Source of the DNA: Caulobacteraceae bacterium UBA6225
Lineage (GTDB): Bacteria > Pseudomonadota > Alphaproteobacteria > Caulobacterales > Caulobacteraceae
Length of the DNA stretch: 5,994 nt
Assembly: GCA_002441055.1 (NCBI GenBank)
Contig: DJWR01000202.1
Span: 1-5,994, forward strand
Reading direction: 5' to 3'
Shown here one piece after another: positions 1 to 5,681 of this stretch. The position numbers and the translations under genes were made by a program. The notes below the pieces were generated by a model. That model did no database searches. It was not told the DNA's origin and saw nothing but the letters and a program-made list of their open reading frames with translations. The stretch's first letter is position 1. Each line of letters starts with the position of its first letter.

Positions 1-15
1 CTAAATCATAAAGTT

Positions 16-64
16 AGAGCATTTTTGGTCCGATAACCGCGTCACACTTATCGGAAAATGCTCT
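16..64. repeat. Long palindromic intergenic element (REP-like)
   Basis: Outer arms AGAGCATTTT (16-25) and AAAATGCTCT (55-64) are perfect 10-bp complements. Inner arms CCGATAA (30-36) and TTATCGG (48-54) are perfect 7-bp complements. On the left side a 4-nt bulge (TGGT, 26-29) separates them, and the loop is 11 nt (37-47). The element is AT-rich compared with its surroundings and is preceded by an AT-rich stretch (1-15). It lies about 47 nt beyond the stop of the minus-strand VOC gene, so it could end that transcript, although no uninterrupted U-run follows. From memory, similar AGAGCATTTT-type palindromes are dispersed in alphaproteobacterial intergenic regions; the copy number in this genome cannot be judged from one copy. 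Confidence 0.7.
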
Positions 65-93
65 GGGCCGCCCGCCGGGCCGCCACCTGTCCC

Positions 94-111
94 GGCCAGG
101 CCACCCTGGCC
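94..111 (-). terminator. GC-rich hairpin directly after the VOC stop codon
   Basis: GGCCAGG (94-100) and CCTGGCC (105-111) form a 7-bp perfect stem with a 4-nt loop. On the minus strand the stem begins at the first base after the TGA (114-112). No U-tract follows, so this is not a classical intrinsic terminator. It may stabilise the 3' end or assist termination together with the palindrome at 16-64. Confidence 0.35.
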
Positions 112-516
112 TCAGGCGGGCGGGGTCCGCACGCAGGCCAGCTTGTTGCCCTGCGGGTCGCGCACATAGGCGGCGTACCAGCCTTCTCCATATTGCGGCC
201 GAAGGCCCGGCGGGCCTTCGCAGGCGCCGCCATGGGCCATGGCGGCGGCGTGGAAGGCGTCGACCATTTCAGGCGTCGAAGCATAGAGCCCGACCATCAC
301 CCCATTCCCCGCCAGGGCCGGCGCCCCGTCGAAGGGCTTGCAGATCCAGATGGTCTGACCGTGGGGGTCATCCTCTCGCCCATAGCCCGTCCAGTTCTCG
401 AATTCGTGCAGACGGCGCAGGCCCAGCGGCGCCAGGGCGGCGTCATAGAAGGCCTGAGCGCCAGCATGGTCCTCAGCGCCCAGGGTCACATAGCCCAGGC
501 CAGGGGGCGTGCTCAT
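112..516 (-). CDS. VOC (vicinal oxygen chelate/glyoxalase-fold) family protein
   Basis: A 134-residue soluble protein, the usual length for a single-module VOC protein with two beta-alpha-beta-beta-beta units. Family landmarks are GYVTLGAED at 8-16, FYDAALAPLGLRR at 23-35, PFDGAPALAGNG at 61-72, VDAFHAAAM at 85-93, GLRPQY at 104-109 and YAAYVRDPQGNKL at 114-126. The ATG at 516 is preceded by GGGAGAG with 6-nt spacing; an in-frame ATG 54 nt upstream (570) would add an untypical N-terminus. Positions that usually hold metal ligands in related VOC proteins appear replaced: Tyr9 in the first strand, Met74 in GNGVMVG and Ala127 in GNKLA. Substrate and activity cannot be assigned. It is the last gene of a probable minus-strand unit, 55 nt after the AEC permease gene. 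The family assignment is firm; the function is unknown. Confidence 0.9.
   Translation of the reverse strand: MSTPPGLGYVTLGAEDHAGAQAFYDAALAPLGLRRLHEFENWTGYGREDDPHGQTIWICKPFDGAPALAGNGVMVGLYASTPEMVDAFHAAAMAHGGACEGPPGLRPQYGEGWYAAYVRDPQGNKLACVRTPPA
200..220. repeat. Strong inverted repeat inside the VOC gene (first of a pair)
   Basis: CGAAGGCCC (200-208) and GGGCCTTCG (212-220) form a perfect 9-bp stem with a 3-nt loop, GGC on the plus strand. It covers codons for residues 99-106 (C99-R106) of the VOC protein. Only 4 nt separate it from a second hairpin at 225-247. Confidence 0.6.
225..247. repeat. Strong inverted repeat inside the VOC gene (second of a pair)
   Basis: An 11-bp arm palindrome is centred on base 236. 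As a hairpin it gives a 10-bp stem (225-234 with 238-247) and a 3-nt GGC loop on the plus strand. It contains two CCATGG sites and covers codons for residues 90-98, around Met93-His95. The symmetry is direct sequence evidence; any role is unknown. Confidence 0.6.
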
Positions 517-522
517 GATCAT

Positions 523-529
523 CTCTCCC
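523..529 (-). promoter_or_regulatory. Ribosome binding site of the VOC gene
   Basis: The minus strand reads GGGAGAG, then ATGATC, then the ATG at 516. The 6-nt spacing supports 516 as the start. The in-frame ATG at 522 lies immediately next to this site, and the ATG at 570 is upstream of it, so both are less likely. Confidence 0.7.
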
Positions 530-531
530 AT

Positions 532-550
532 CCGTGGCCAAGCGCCACGG
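532..550. repeat. Intercistronic hairpin between the AEC and VOC genes
   Basis: CCGTGGC (532-538) and GCCACGG (544-550) form a perfect 7-bp stem with a 5-nt loop. In the minus-strand transcript it ends 2 nt before the GGGAGAG ribosome binding site of the VOC gene. It could be an RNA processing or stability element, or could influence access to the VOC start. No U-run follows, so full termination here is not supported. Confidence 0.5.
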
Positions 551-571
551 TGAGAACATAACGGGAACACT

Positions 572-1489
572 TCAGGCGAGGAAGTGGGCGATCAGACTGA
601 GCGTGAGGGCGCTGAGGACGGTTCCGGCGATCACGGACTCGGCCGCGCCCCGGGCGAAGACGTCCATCTTGCGGGTCTGGATGAAGACGTTGACGGCGGT
701 GGGACAGGCCGCCAGCAAGGTGGCGGTGGCCCGGAGTTCCGGGGCGATGTTCGCCGCCCCCAGGACCAGCCAGACGAGCAGGGGGGCGAGCGCCAGCTTG
801 ATCGCCAGGGCCAGGACCAGCGGCCCCTGTTCCTCGCGCCGCGGCCATCCCCCTTCGCGGCCGATCAATCCGCCCAATGCGACGAGCGCTACCGGACTGG
901 CTGTGAGGGCGAGCCAGGTGAGGACCTGATCGGCCGGCCCCGGCAGGCGCGCGCCGGTGGAGGCGAGAACCAGACCGCAGGCGGCGCCCAGGACTGTCGG
1001 ATTGGCCAGCACCCGCCGCAGCGCGCCGGCCAGGCCCACCGCGGCGCTGCCGGTCTGAAGGATGGCGACCGCCAGGCCCATCAAGAGGATGAAGTCGACA
1101 GCCACCAGGGCCGCCGCCTGGGGCCGCACGCCCTCGCCCAGGACGGCGACGGCCAGGGGGGCGCCCAGGAAGGCGGTGTTGCCTAGACCGGCCACCATGG
1201 GCAGGCCTGCGGTCGTCTCGCGCGACATCCCCAGGCGCTGCGCGGCGAGCCAGGCGCCTAGCAGCAGCAGGACCATGGTCAGGCCATAGAGGCCAAGCGC
1301 CAGCCCCTGGCTGGCGTTGGGCGGCGGCGCATCCCCGAGCCAGCGGATCAGAAGGGCGGGGAAGCCGATCCAGAAGGTGTAGGCTGACAGCCAGCCGCCC
1401 ACACGGGGGCCCAGCCATCCCAGGCGGCCGGCCACGGCGCCGGCGGCGATGATCGCGAAAAATGGCGCAATACGCGCAATCAGGTCCAC
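572..1489 (-). CDS. AEC (auxin efflux carrier) family transporter
   Basis: A 305-residue polytopic inner-membrane protein of the Mem_trans/AEC permease family, the usual size for this group. Hydrophobic helices run throughout: about 5-23, 33-51, 63-83, 95-117, 124-145, 165-181, 190-210, 223-246, 252-271 and 285-304. Family-typical segments are GLGNTAFLGAPL (101-112), ANPTVLGAACGL (162-173), SPVALVALGGLIG (198-210) and ACPTAVNVFIQTRKM (261-275). The first start after an in-frame TAG (1508-1510) is GTG at 1489. The Shine-Dalgarno there is weak, but the start gives a normal family N-terminus leading straight into helix 1. It lies 18 nt after the DUF2939 gene, in the same frame, so cotranscription is likely. 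Bacterial members are mostly thought to export or exchange organic anions such as malate; the substrate here cannot be read from the sequence. Confidence 0.9.
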   Translation of the reverse strand: MDLIARIAPFFAIIAAGAVAGRLGWLGPRVGGWLSAYTFWIGFPALLIRWLGDAPPPNASQGLALGLYGLTMVLLLLGAWLAAQRLGMSRETTAGLPMVAGLGNTAFLGAPLAVAVLGEGVRPQAAALVAVDFILLMGLAVAILQTGSAAVGLAGALRRVLANPTVLGAACGLVLASTGARLPGPADQVLTWLALTASPVALVALGGLIGREGGWPRREEQGPLVLALAIKLALAPLLVWLVLGAANIAPELRATATLLAACPTAVNVFIQTRKMDVFARGAAESVIAGTVLSALTLSLIAHFLA

Positions 1490-1507
1490 GGCCGAAACGA
1501 CGGGGCG

Positions 1508-2107
1508 CTAGACGGCGTCGCGGTCGGGCAGGCGCACATGCACCAGCTTCCATTGGAAGAGGTCTGTGCGCTGGAAGGTGAGCACGGTCACTTCGCCGGC
1601 CTGTTCGGGCGGATGGACGGCGAACCGCACCCGGTTGACCCCCCAGAACCGCAGGGACGGCCATGGCTCACTGAGGACGGCGACGACGCGCTCCAGGCCT
1701 TCGGGGGGCGGGGGCTCCGGCGGCGCGGCTCCCGGGGCATAGCCCCGGGTCAGATCATAGAGGCCGGCGGGCGTAAGATAGGGTTCCAGTCGCGCGGGGG
1801 CCGGCGTCAGGGGCGACAGGGGTTCGGCGAAAGGCTCCAGCGCCCGGCGCATGGCGCCCAATGGGTCGCGCCAGATGTCCGGCGCCGCCTGGCCAGGCTC
1901 TGGGGCGGGGCGCCCGGGCTCCTCCACCTGATCGCGCAGGCTGGCGCGAACGGCGCGCAGATCGACCATTTCGCTCAGGCCCGCCACATCATGGTCCCGG
2001 GCGTTAGCCTTCAGGGCCCGAAAGGCGAACCAGGGCGCCAGCGCAAAGGCCAGGCCAAACAGCACCAGGCAGAGGACAAAGATCTGAAACAGCTGACGTC
2101 TGACCAT
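1508..2107 (-). CDS. DUF2939 domain-containing membrane-anchored protein
   Basis: 199 residues. A short basic N-terminus (MVRRQ) leads into one hydrophobic segment at about 9-27, read as a signal anchor, so the rest is probably periplasmic. The conserved DUF2939 N-terminal region follows: aromatic and basic residues (WFAFRALKANARDHD, 26-40), then SEMVDLRAVRASLRDQV (45-61). The middle is rich in proline and alanine, with the run PPEPPPPEG at 129-137. The C-terminus has beta-strand character (FWGVNRVRFAVHPPE, RTDLFQWKLVHVRLP). The ATG at 2107 is a good start for the membrane segment, although its best Shine-Dalgarno match (AGGGGA, 2120-2125) lies 12 nt away. It is first in the probable DUF2939-AEC-VOC unit. 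Molecular function is unknown for the family. Confidence 0.8.
   Translation of the reverse strand: MVRRQLFQIFVLCLVLFGLAFALAPWFAFRALKANARDHDVAGLSEMVDLRAVRASLRDQVEEPGRPAPEPGQAAPDIWRDPLGAMRRALEPFAEPLSPLTPAPARLEPYLTPAGLYDLTRGYAPGAAPPEPPPPEGLERVVAVLSEPWPSLRFWGVNRVRFAVHPPEQAGEVTVLTFQRTDLFQWKLVHVRLPDRDAV
1731..1749. repeat. Very GC-rich hairpin inside the DUF2939 gene
   Basis: CCCGGGGC (1731-1738) and GCCCCGGG (1742-1749) are a perfect 8-bp all-G/C stem with a 3-nt loop. In the mRNA the loop is exactly the codon for Tyr123. The stem spans the codons for residues 120-126, just upstream of the polyproline run at 129-135. Confidence 0.5.
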
Positions 2108-2251
2108 GGGCCGGTCGGGTCCCCTCGGCCAAGCTTCGCAGGTTGTGGGGAATGATTAACACGGCTGATGGGGGTTCGCTATTTTCCTCGCCCGACAGGT
2201 GCGTTGGCCTAATTTCGGGAGCGGAAGCTTGACCTGTGCGTTGAGGGGCTA
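2108..2251. promoter_or_regulatory. Divergent promoter region between the DUF2939 and DUF2254 genes
   Basis: 144 bp lie between two genes transcribed away from each other, so promoters in both directions are expected here by position. It has more A/T than the coding DNA, notably TTAATCATT on the minus strand (2149-2157) and CTATTTTCC and CTAATTTCG on the plus strand. I could not find a convincing -35/-10 pair at proper spacing. GTGCGTTG occurs twice (2199-2206 and 2236-2243) and AAGCTT twice (2131-2136 and 2225-2230), too short to call operators. Confidence 0.4.
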
Positions 2252-3574
2252 ATGGGGGCGCGTCTTCACAAACTGATCCATGACCTGAGGTCGACCTTCT
2301 GGCTCGTCCCGGCCCTGCTTGTGGCCTTGTGCGTGCTGGCCGCCTTCTCGGCGGTGGGCGCCGAAGGGGCGGAGTGGATCCCGGAACCCCTGCTGGCGAT
2401 CCTCTACCAGGGGGGCGAGAGCGGCGCGCGGACCCTGCTGGGGGCGATCGCCACCTCGACCATCGGCGTCACGGGCACCCTGTTTTCCATCACCATCGCC
2501 GCCCTGACCCTGGCCTCCAGCCAGATGGGTCCCCGCCTGTTGGATAACTTCACCCGGGACCGGGGCAATCAGGTGGTGCTGGGCGTGTTCCTCGGCGCCT
2601 TCGCCTATTGCCTTGTGGTGTTGCGCCAGGTCCGAGGCGGGGAGGATGACCTGTTCGTCCCGCGTCTGGCGCTGGCCGGGGCCATGCTGTTGGCCGCTCT
2701 CTGCGTGGCGCTACTGGTCTATTACGTCCACCACATGTCGAGCCGGATCAATATCGACACAGTGATCGACCTGGTCCGTCGCGACTTCTTCGCCGCCCTG
2801 GACAGCCAGACCCAGCCGAAGCCGGATGTCAGTCCCCTGCAGCCGGCCGATATCGACCTGGACTGGTCTCAGGCCCGGCCGGTTCACGATCCCCGCAATG
2901 GCTACCTGCAGCAACTGGAGACCACAGACCTGGCGGCCTGGGCCCTGGCCAATGACGCGCGAATCCGCCTGCTGGTCCGGCCCGGCGACTTCATCATGGC
3001 CGGCGGCTGTGTGGCCCTTGTCTGGCCGCCAGAGGTGGAAGGCGCGGAAAAGGCCGTGGTCGAGGCGACCGCCCTCAGCGCCCGCCGGACCTCCGGGGCT
3101 GATCTGGAATACAGCGCCCGACAGCTGGTTGAGGTGGCCGTCCGCGCCCTGTCGCCAGGGATCAACGATCCCATGACCGCCATCGCCGTTCTCGACCAAC
3201 TGGCCTCGGCCCTGTGTCGAGTGGCCAGCCGGAGCTTTGTCTCAGGGGTCACGGTGCGCGATGGCCGTGTGGTCCTGGTCCGGCCGGTCAGCGACTATGC
3301 GGGCCTGGTGGACATCAGCTTCGACATGATCCGCCAGAACGGCGCCGGGTCGCCGGCGGTTCTGATCAGGATCCTGGAGGTTCTGACCCTGGTTGCGGAA
3401 TTGGAGCGTGACCCTGAGCGCCTGGCTGTTCTGCAGGTCCATGCGGACAAGGTGATGGCCGATGGTCGCCGGTGCATCGGCAACGCCAGCGACCTGGCGG
3501 ACCTGTCTGCGCGCCGGGGCATGTTCGGCGCTGTGGTGGCCCATGGCGGACCCGCGCGACGGGCGCGGCTGTAG
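2252..3574 (+). CDS. DUF2254 domain-containing integral membrane protein
   Basis: 440 residues, near the usual family length. Four hydrophobic segments are visible at about 16-36, 61-89, 106-125 and 138-160, followed by a soluble region from about 165 to the end. DUF2254 hallmarks are the segment around residues 75-104, including SSQMGPRLLDNFTRDR (89-104), then LGVFLGAFAYCLVVLRQVR (110-128), and in the soluble part RQLVEVAVRALSPGINDPMTA (290-310) with its SPGINDP core. The ATG at 2252 has GAGGGG just upstream (2243-2248). Topology suggests an inner-membrane protein with a large, probably cytosolic C-terminal domain. No biochemical function is established for the family as far as I know. It is monocistronic here and converges on ktrA with a 33-nt gap, so cotranscription with the K+ system is excluded and any shared role is speculative. 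Confidence 0.9.
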   Translation: MGARLHKLIHDLRSTFWLVPALLVALCVLAAFSAVGAEGAEWIPEPLLAILYQGGESGARTLLGAIATSTIGVTGTLFSITIAALTLASSQMGPRLLDNFTRDRGNQVVLGVFLGAFAYCLVVLRQVRGGEDDLFVPRLALAGAMLLAALCVALLVYYVHHMSSRINIDTVIDLVRRDFFAALDSQTQPKPDVSPLQPADIDLDWSQARPVHDPRNGYLQQLETTDLAAWALANDARIRLLVRPGDFIMAGGCVALVWPPEVEGAEKAVVEATALSARRTSGADLEYSARQLVEVAVRALSPGINDPMTAIAVLDQLASALCRVASRSFVSGVTVRDGRVVLVRPVSDYAGLVDISFDMIRQNGAGSPAVLIRILEVLTLVAELERDPERLAVLQVHADKVMADGRRCIGNASDLADLSARRGMFGAVVAHGGPARRARL

Positions 3575-3586
3575 TGCGCGCGGACG

Positions 3587-3616
3587 CTGACCTGAGCCAG
3601 AGCGGTGTCAGGTCAG
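3587..3616. terminator. Inverted repeat between convergent genes, candidate bidirectional terminator
   Basis: CTGACCTGA (3587-3595) and TCAGGTCAG (3608-3616) are perfect 9-bp complements around a 12-nt loop in which GCC and GGT can pair further. It lies 12 nt after the DUF2254 stop, and its right arm includes the TGA stop of ktrA (3610-3608). Placement between convergent 3' ends suits a shared terminator or 3'-end stabiliser. Neither side has a T-tract, so intrinsic termination is not proven. Confidence 0.45.
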
Positions 3617-4282
3617 GGCGGCGAAGGCCTCAACCAGGCGCGTGGCGCCAGCGACGATCAGGATGTCGCCCGGCTCGACCACCGTTTCTGGCCGCGCATA
3701 GGTGAAGTCTTCGCGCAGCCGTTTGACGCCCACAATGGTCACCCCGTGCTTGGTCCGCGCCGCCGAGTCCGCCAGGGTCAGGCCGACCAGCTGGCGTGGG
3801 GCGCGGGTTTTCACAATGGCGAAGCCGTCATCAAACTCGATGAAGTCGATCATCTTGCCGGTGACCAGATGGGCGACACGCTCCCCCATGGCCGCTTCGG
3901 GATAGACCACATGGTGGGCGCCGGTGCGCTCCAGGATGCGGCCATGATTGGCGTTGACCGCCTTGGCCCAGATGTCGGGAATATGCAGCTCCGACAAGGC
4001 CAGGACGGTGAGCACGCTGGCCTCGATGTTCGAGCCGATGCCGACTACCACATGCCTGAATTCCGGCAGGCCCAGCTGACGCAGGGCGTCGATGTTCGAG
4101 CTATCCACCTGCACCACGTGGGTCAGTCGATCAGCCCATTTCTGGACCAGCAGAGGGTTCTCATCGAGACCGAGAACCTCGTGGCCAAGGGTGAGCAGGG
4201 ACTCTGCGACGGCGCCGCCAAATCGACCCAGACCGACGACGGCGACGCTATCGCCCTGGGGTATTTTCGTCTTAGCCGACAA
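3608..4282 (-). CDS. ktrA: KtrA/TrkA-type potassium uptake regulatory subunit (RCK domain)
   Basis: 224 residues with one RCK_N and one RCK_C domain, the KtrA arrangement; E. coli TrkA is about twice as long with two tandem copies. RCK_N has the Rossmann nucleotide loop GLGRFG at 17-22 and an acidic residue after strand 2 (Asp40 in LDENP), which is expected to bind the ribose of ATP/ADP or NAD(H). The segments VVQVDSSNIDALRQLG and HVVVGIGSNIEASVLT follow the family pattern. RCK_C runs from about 140 to the end (GVTIVGVKRL, VEPGDILIVAGA). By homology it forms a cytosolic octameric ring on KtrB and gates it. The start is TTG at 4282, inside the end of ktrB (11-nt overlap), supported by GAGGAG 7 nt upstream. 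Overlap and order indicate one operon with coupled translation. The symbol trkA is used for the same family in many annotations. Confidence 0.92.
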   Translation of the reverse strand: MSAKTKIPQGDSVAVVGLGRFGGAVAESLLTLGHEVLGLDENPLLVQKWADRLTHVVQVDSSNIDALRQLGLPEFRHVVVGIGSNIEASVLTVLALSELHIPDIWAKAVNANHGRILERTGAHHVVYPEAAMGERVAHLVTGKMIDFIEFDDGFAIVKTRAPRQLVGLTLADSAARTKHGVTIVGVKRLREDFTYARPETVVEPGDILIVAGATRLVEAFAALT

Positions 4283-5681
4283 TGGGTCGCTCCTCGGGAT
4301 ATCGGTAGGGGATGGTGCGCTCGTTCAGAGCCAGGGCTGTGGCCACGGTAATGGTGCCCACCCGACCGATGAACATGAGCAGGCAGAGGGTGATCAGGGC
4401 GACCGGAGGAAGGTCGGCGGTCACGCCTGTGGAGAGGCCGACTGTCGCGAAGGCTGAGATAACCTCGAAGACCACGTCTTCCAGGGGAAGCTCGGTGGCC
4501 GACAGCAGGATGAGAATGCCTGCGCCCACGGCGGAGGCGGCCAGCAAGACCACCGACAGGGCCTGGCGCTGAGCGCCGGTGGAGATCCGCCGGCCGAAGG
4601 CCACAGCGTCCTCCCGGCCTCTGATTTCCGCCCAGACGACAAATCCGAGCAGGAAGAAGGTGGTCACCTTGATCCCCCCAGCGGTGCCCGCGCTACCGCC
4701 CCCGATCAGCATCAGGACATAGCTGACCGAAAGGGTCTCGGTTTGAAAGGCGCCCACATCGAGACTGTTGAACCCGGCGGTTCGGGTCATGACCGACTGG
4801 GTCGCGGCGTTCAGCAGACGCCAGGGCCAGTCCAAGGCGCCAAGGGTGCGGGGATTGCTCCACTCATAGGCGGCCACGGCGATGAAGCCCACGAGGAAGA
4901 GCCCGATCGAACCCAACACGGTCAGTTTGGTGTGTATCGACCACCGGGATGGCGCCCGCGGCGCCTTACGCAGCTCATAGAGGACTGGGAAGCCAAGGCC
5001 GCCAATGACCACCGCCACCATCAGAGGGGCCAGCACCAGCGGGTCCTGGGCGAAACCCATCAGGCTGTCGGAGAATGTGGAGAAGCCCGCATTGTTGAAC
5101 GCCGAGACGGATTGAAACACCCCATGCCAGACGGCCTCGCCCCAGCCGTGATCGTAGCCCAGGCGGAAGCGCCAGATCAGCACGAGGGCGACAATCGCCT
5201 CCACCACGAAGGTGACGATGAAGACGAGGCGAAGGACGCCGCCCACCTCGCCCAGGGACGAACTCTTGGTTTCAGCCTGGGCCACCAGCCGGCTGCGGAG
5301 CCGAAACTTGCGGTTCACCATCATGGTCAAAAGGGTTGCGGCGGTCATGATGCCAAAGCCGCCGATCTGGAACAGCAGCAGGATCACAACCTGACCGAAC
5401 TGGGACCAGTAGTTGGGGGTGTCCTCGACAATGAGGCCCGTGACGCAGACGGCTGAGACCGCCGTGAACAGGGCGGTGAGCGGCGGCGCCCCCTCCGGGC
5501 CAATGCGCGCCAGGGGCGTCATCAGCAATACGGTCCCAACCGCGATGGCGATCAGAAACGCAAGAGGCACAAGCCGAGCGGGGTTCTGAAACGGTCGACG
5601 GGGCGAGGCCACAGAGGTCAACCTTAAGGGGCCGCCGACGACCGCCCCCCAGAGGAGGCGGCCGTCAGTGACATTGAGCAT
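4272..5681 (-). CDS. ktrB: KtrB/TrkH-type potassium transporter, ion-conducting subunit
   Basis: 469 residues (ATG start) with four M1-P-M2 repeats of the superfamily of K+ transporters. The four pore loops are visible with their single filter glycines: SAVCVTGL (Gly82), SAFNNAGFST (Gly199), MTRTAGFNS (Gly303) and SAFATVGLST (Gly415). The third repeat's M2 holds the flexible intramembrane gate loop GGGSAGTAGGIK at 327-338. The last helix has the family arginine in FIGRVGT (Arg440). It takes up K+ across the inner membrane, regulated by KtrA. The length fits KtrB, allowing for an unusual N-terminal extension of about 24 residues. The ATG at 5681 lacks a well-spaced Shine-Dalgarno, while an in-frame GTG at 5612 has AAGG 9 nt upstream and would start just before the conserved PARL region. 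The start is therefore uncertain; the family call is firm. The gene lies 52 nt after icd, and ktrA overlaps its 3' end. Confidence 0.93.
   Translation of the reverse strand: MLNVTDGRLLWGAVVGGPLRLTSVASPRRPFQNPARLVPLAFLIAIAVGTVLLMTPLARIGPEGAPPLTALFTAVSAVCVTGLIVEDTPNYWSQFGQVVILLLFQIGGFGIMTAATLLTMMVNRKFRLRSRLVAQAETKSSSLGEVGGVLRLVFIVTFVVEAIVALVLIWRFRLGYDHGWGEAVWHGVFQSVSAFNNAGFSTFSDSLMGFAQDPLVLAPLMVAVVIGGLGFPVLYELRKAPRAPSRWSIHTKLTVLGSIGLFLVGFIAVAAYEWSNPRTLGALDWPWRLLNAATQSVMTRTAGFNSLDVGAFQTETLSVSYVLMLIGGGSAGTAGGIKVTTFFLLGFVVWAEIRGREDAVAFGRRISTGAQRQALSVVLLAASAVGAGILILLSATELPLEDVVFEVISAFATVGLSTGVTADLPPVALITLCLLMFIGRVGTITVATALALNERTIPYRYPEERPIVG
4290..4295 (-). promoter_or_regulatory. Ribosome binding site deciding the TTG start of ktrA
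   Basis: The minus strand reads GAGGAG followed by 7 nt and then TTG (4282). This is the best Shine-Dalgarno match in the window and lies within the last codons of ktrB. No ATG or GTG at suitable distance competes with it. Confidence 0.75.
5637..5666. repeat. Imperfect inverted repeat in the ktrB 5' region
   Basis: Bases 5637-5646 and 5657-5666 pair in 9 of 10 positions (one A/C mismatch at 5641/5662) with a 10-nt loop. If ktrB starts at the ATG at 5681 this is coding. If it starts at the GTG at 5612 the hairpin lies in the leader between icd and ktrB and could be a regulatory or 3'-end structure. Confidence 0.45.

Noticed and set aside
106..119. A 14-nt match between 106-119 and 5728-5741, both at minus-strand gene ends
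   Set aside because: Both spans simply contain Ala-TGA-GGCCAG. The match is short and GC-rich with no extension, so chance is a sufficient explanation.
58..561. A 167-codon plus-strand open frame across the VOC gene
   Set aside because: It begins inside the palindromic repeat and its product shows no family resemblance. The opposite strand encodes the VOC protein with a good ribosome site.
519..1664. A 381-codon minus-strand open frame overlapping the permease and the end of the DUF2939 gene
   Set aside because: Its product is dominated by Arg, Gly, Pro and Ala without helices or motifs, while the overlapping frame encodes a clear AEC permease. It is a GC-driven shadow frame.
1538..2155. 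A 205-codon plus-strand open frame antisense to the DUF2939 gene
   Set aside because: Low-complexity Gly/Arg/Gln product without a domain; the minus-strand frame has a signal anchor and family motifs.
2229..2251. TTGACC at 2229-2234 as a -35 box for the DUF2254 gene
   Set aside because: A -10 box at the normal 16-18-nt spacing would fall on the start codon, where the sequence is ATGGGG-like, so it cannot be the promoter.
3605..4351. A 248-codon plus-strand open frame antisense to ktrA
   Set aside because: It has no recognisable domain, and the opposite strand encodes an intact RCK protein. Long antisense frames are expected at this GC content.
4743..5456. A 237-codon plus-strand open frame antisense to ktrB
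   Set aside because: The product is rich in His, Gln, Gly and Asp with no family pattern, and it lies opposite the conserved pore-loop repeats of ktrB.
3608..5681. Classical E. coli-type TrkA-TrkH pair
   Set aside because: The regulatory protein has only one RCK_N/RCK_C unit (224 residues), not two, and the pore subunit fits KtrB length, so a KtrAB assignment is preferred.
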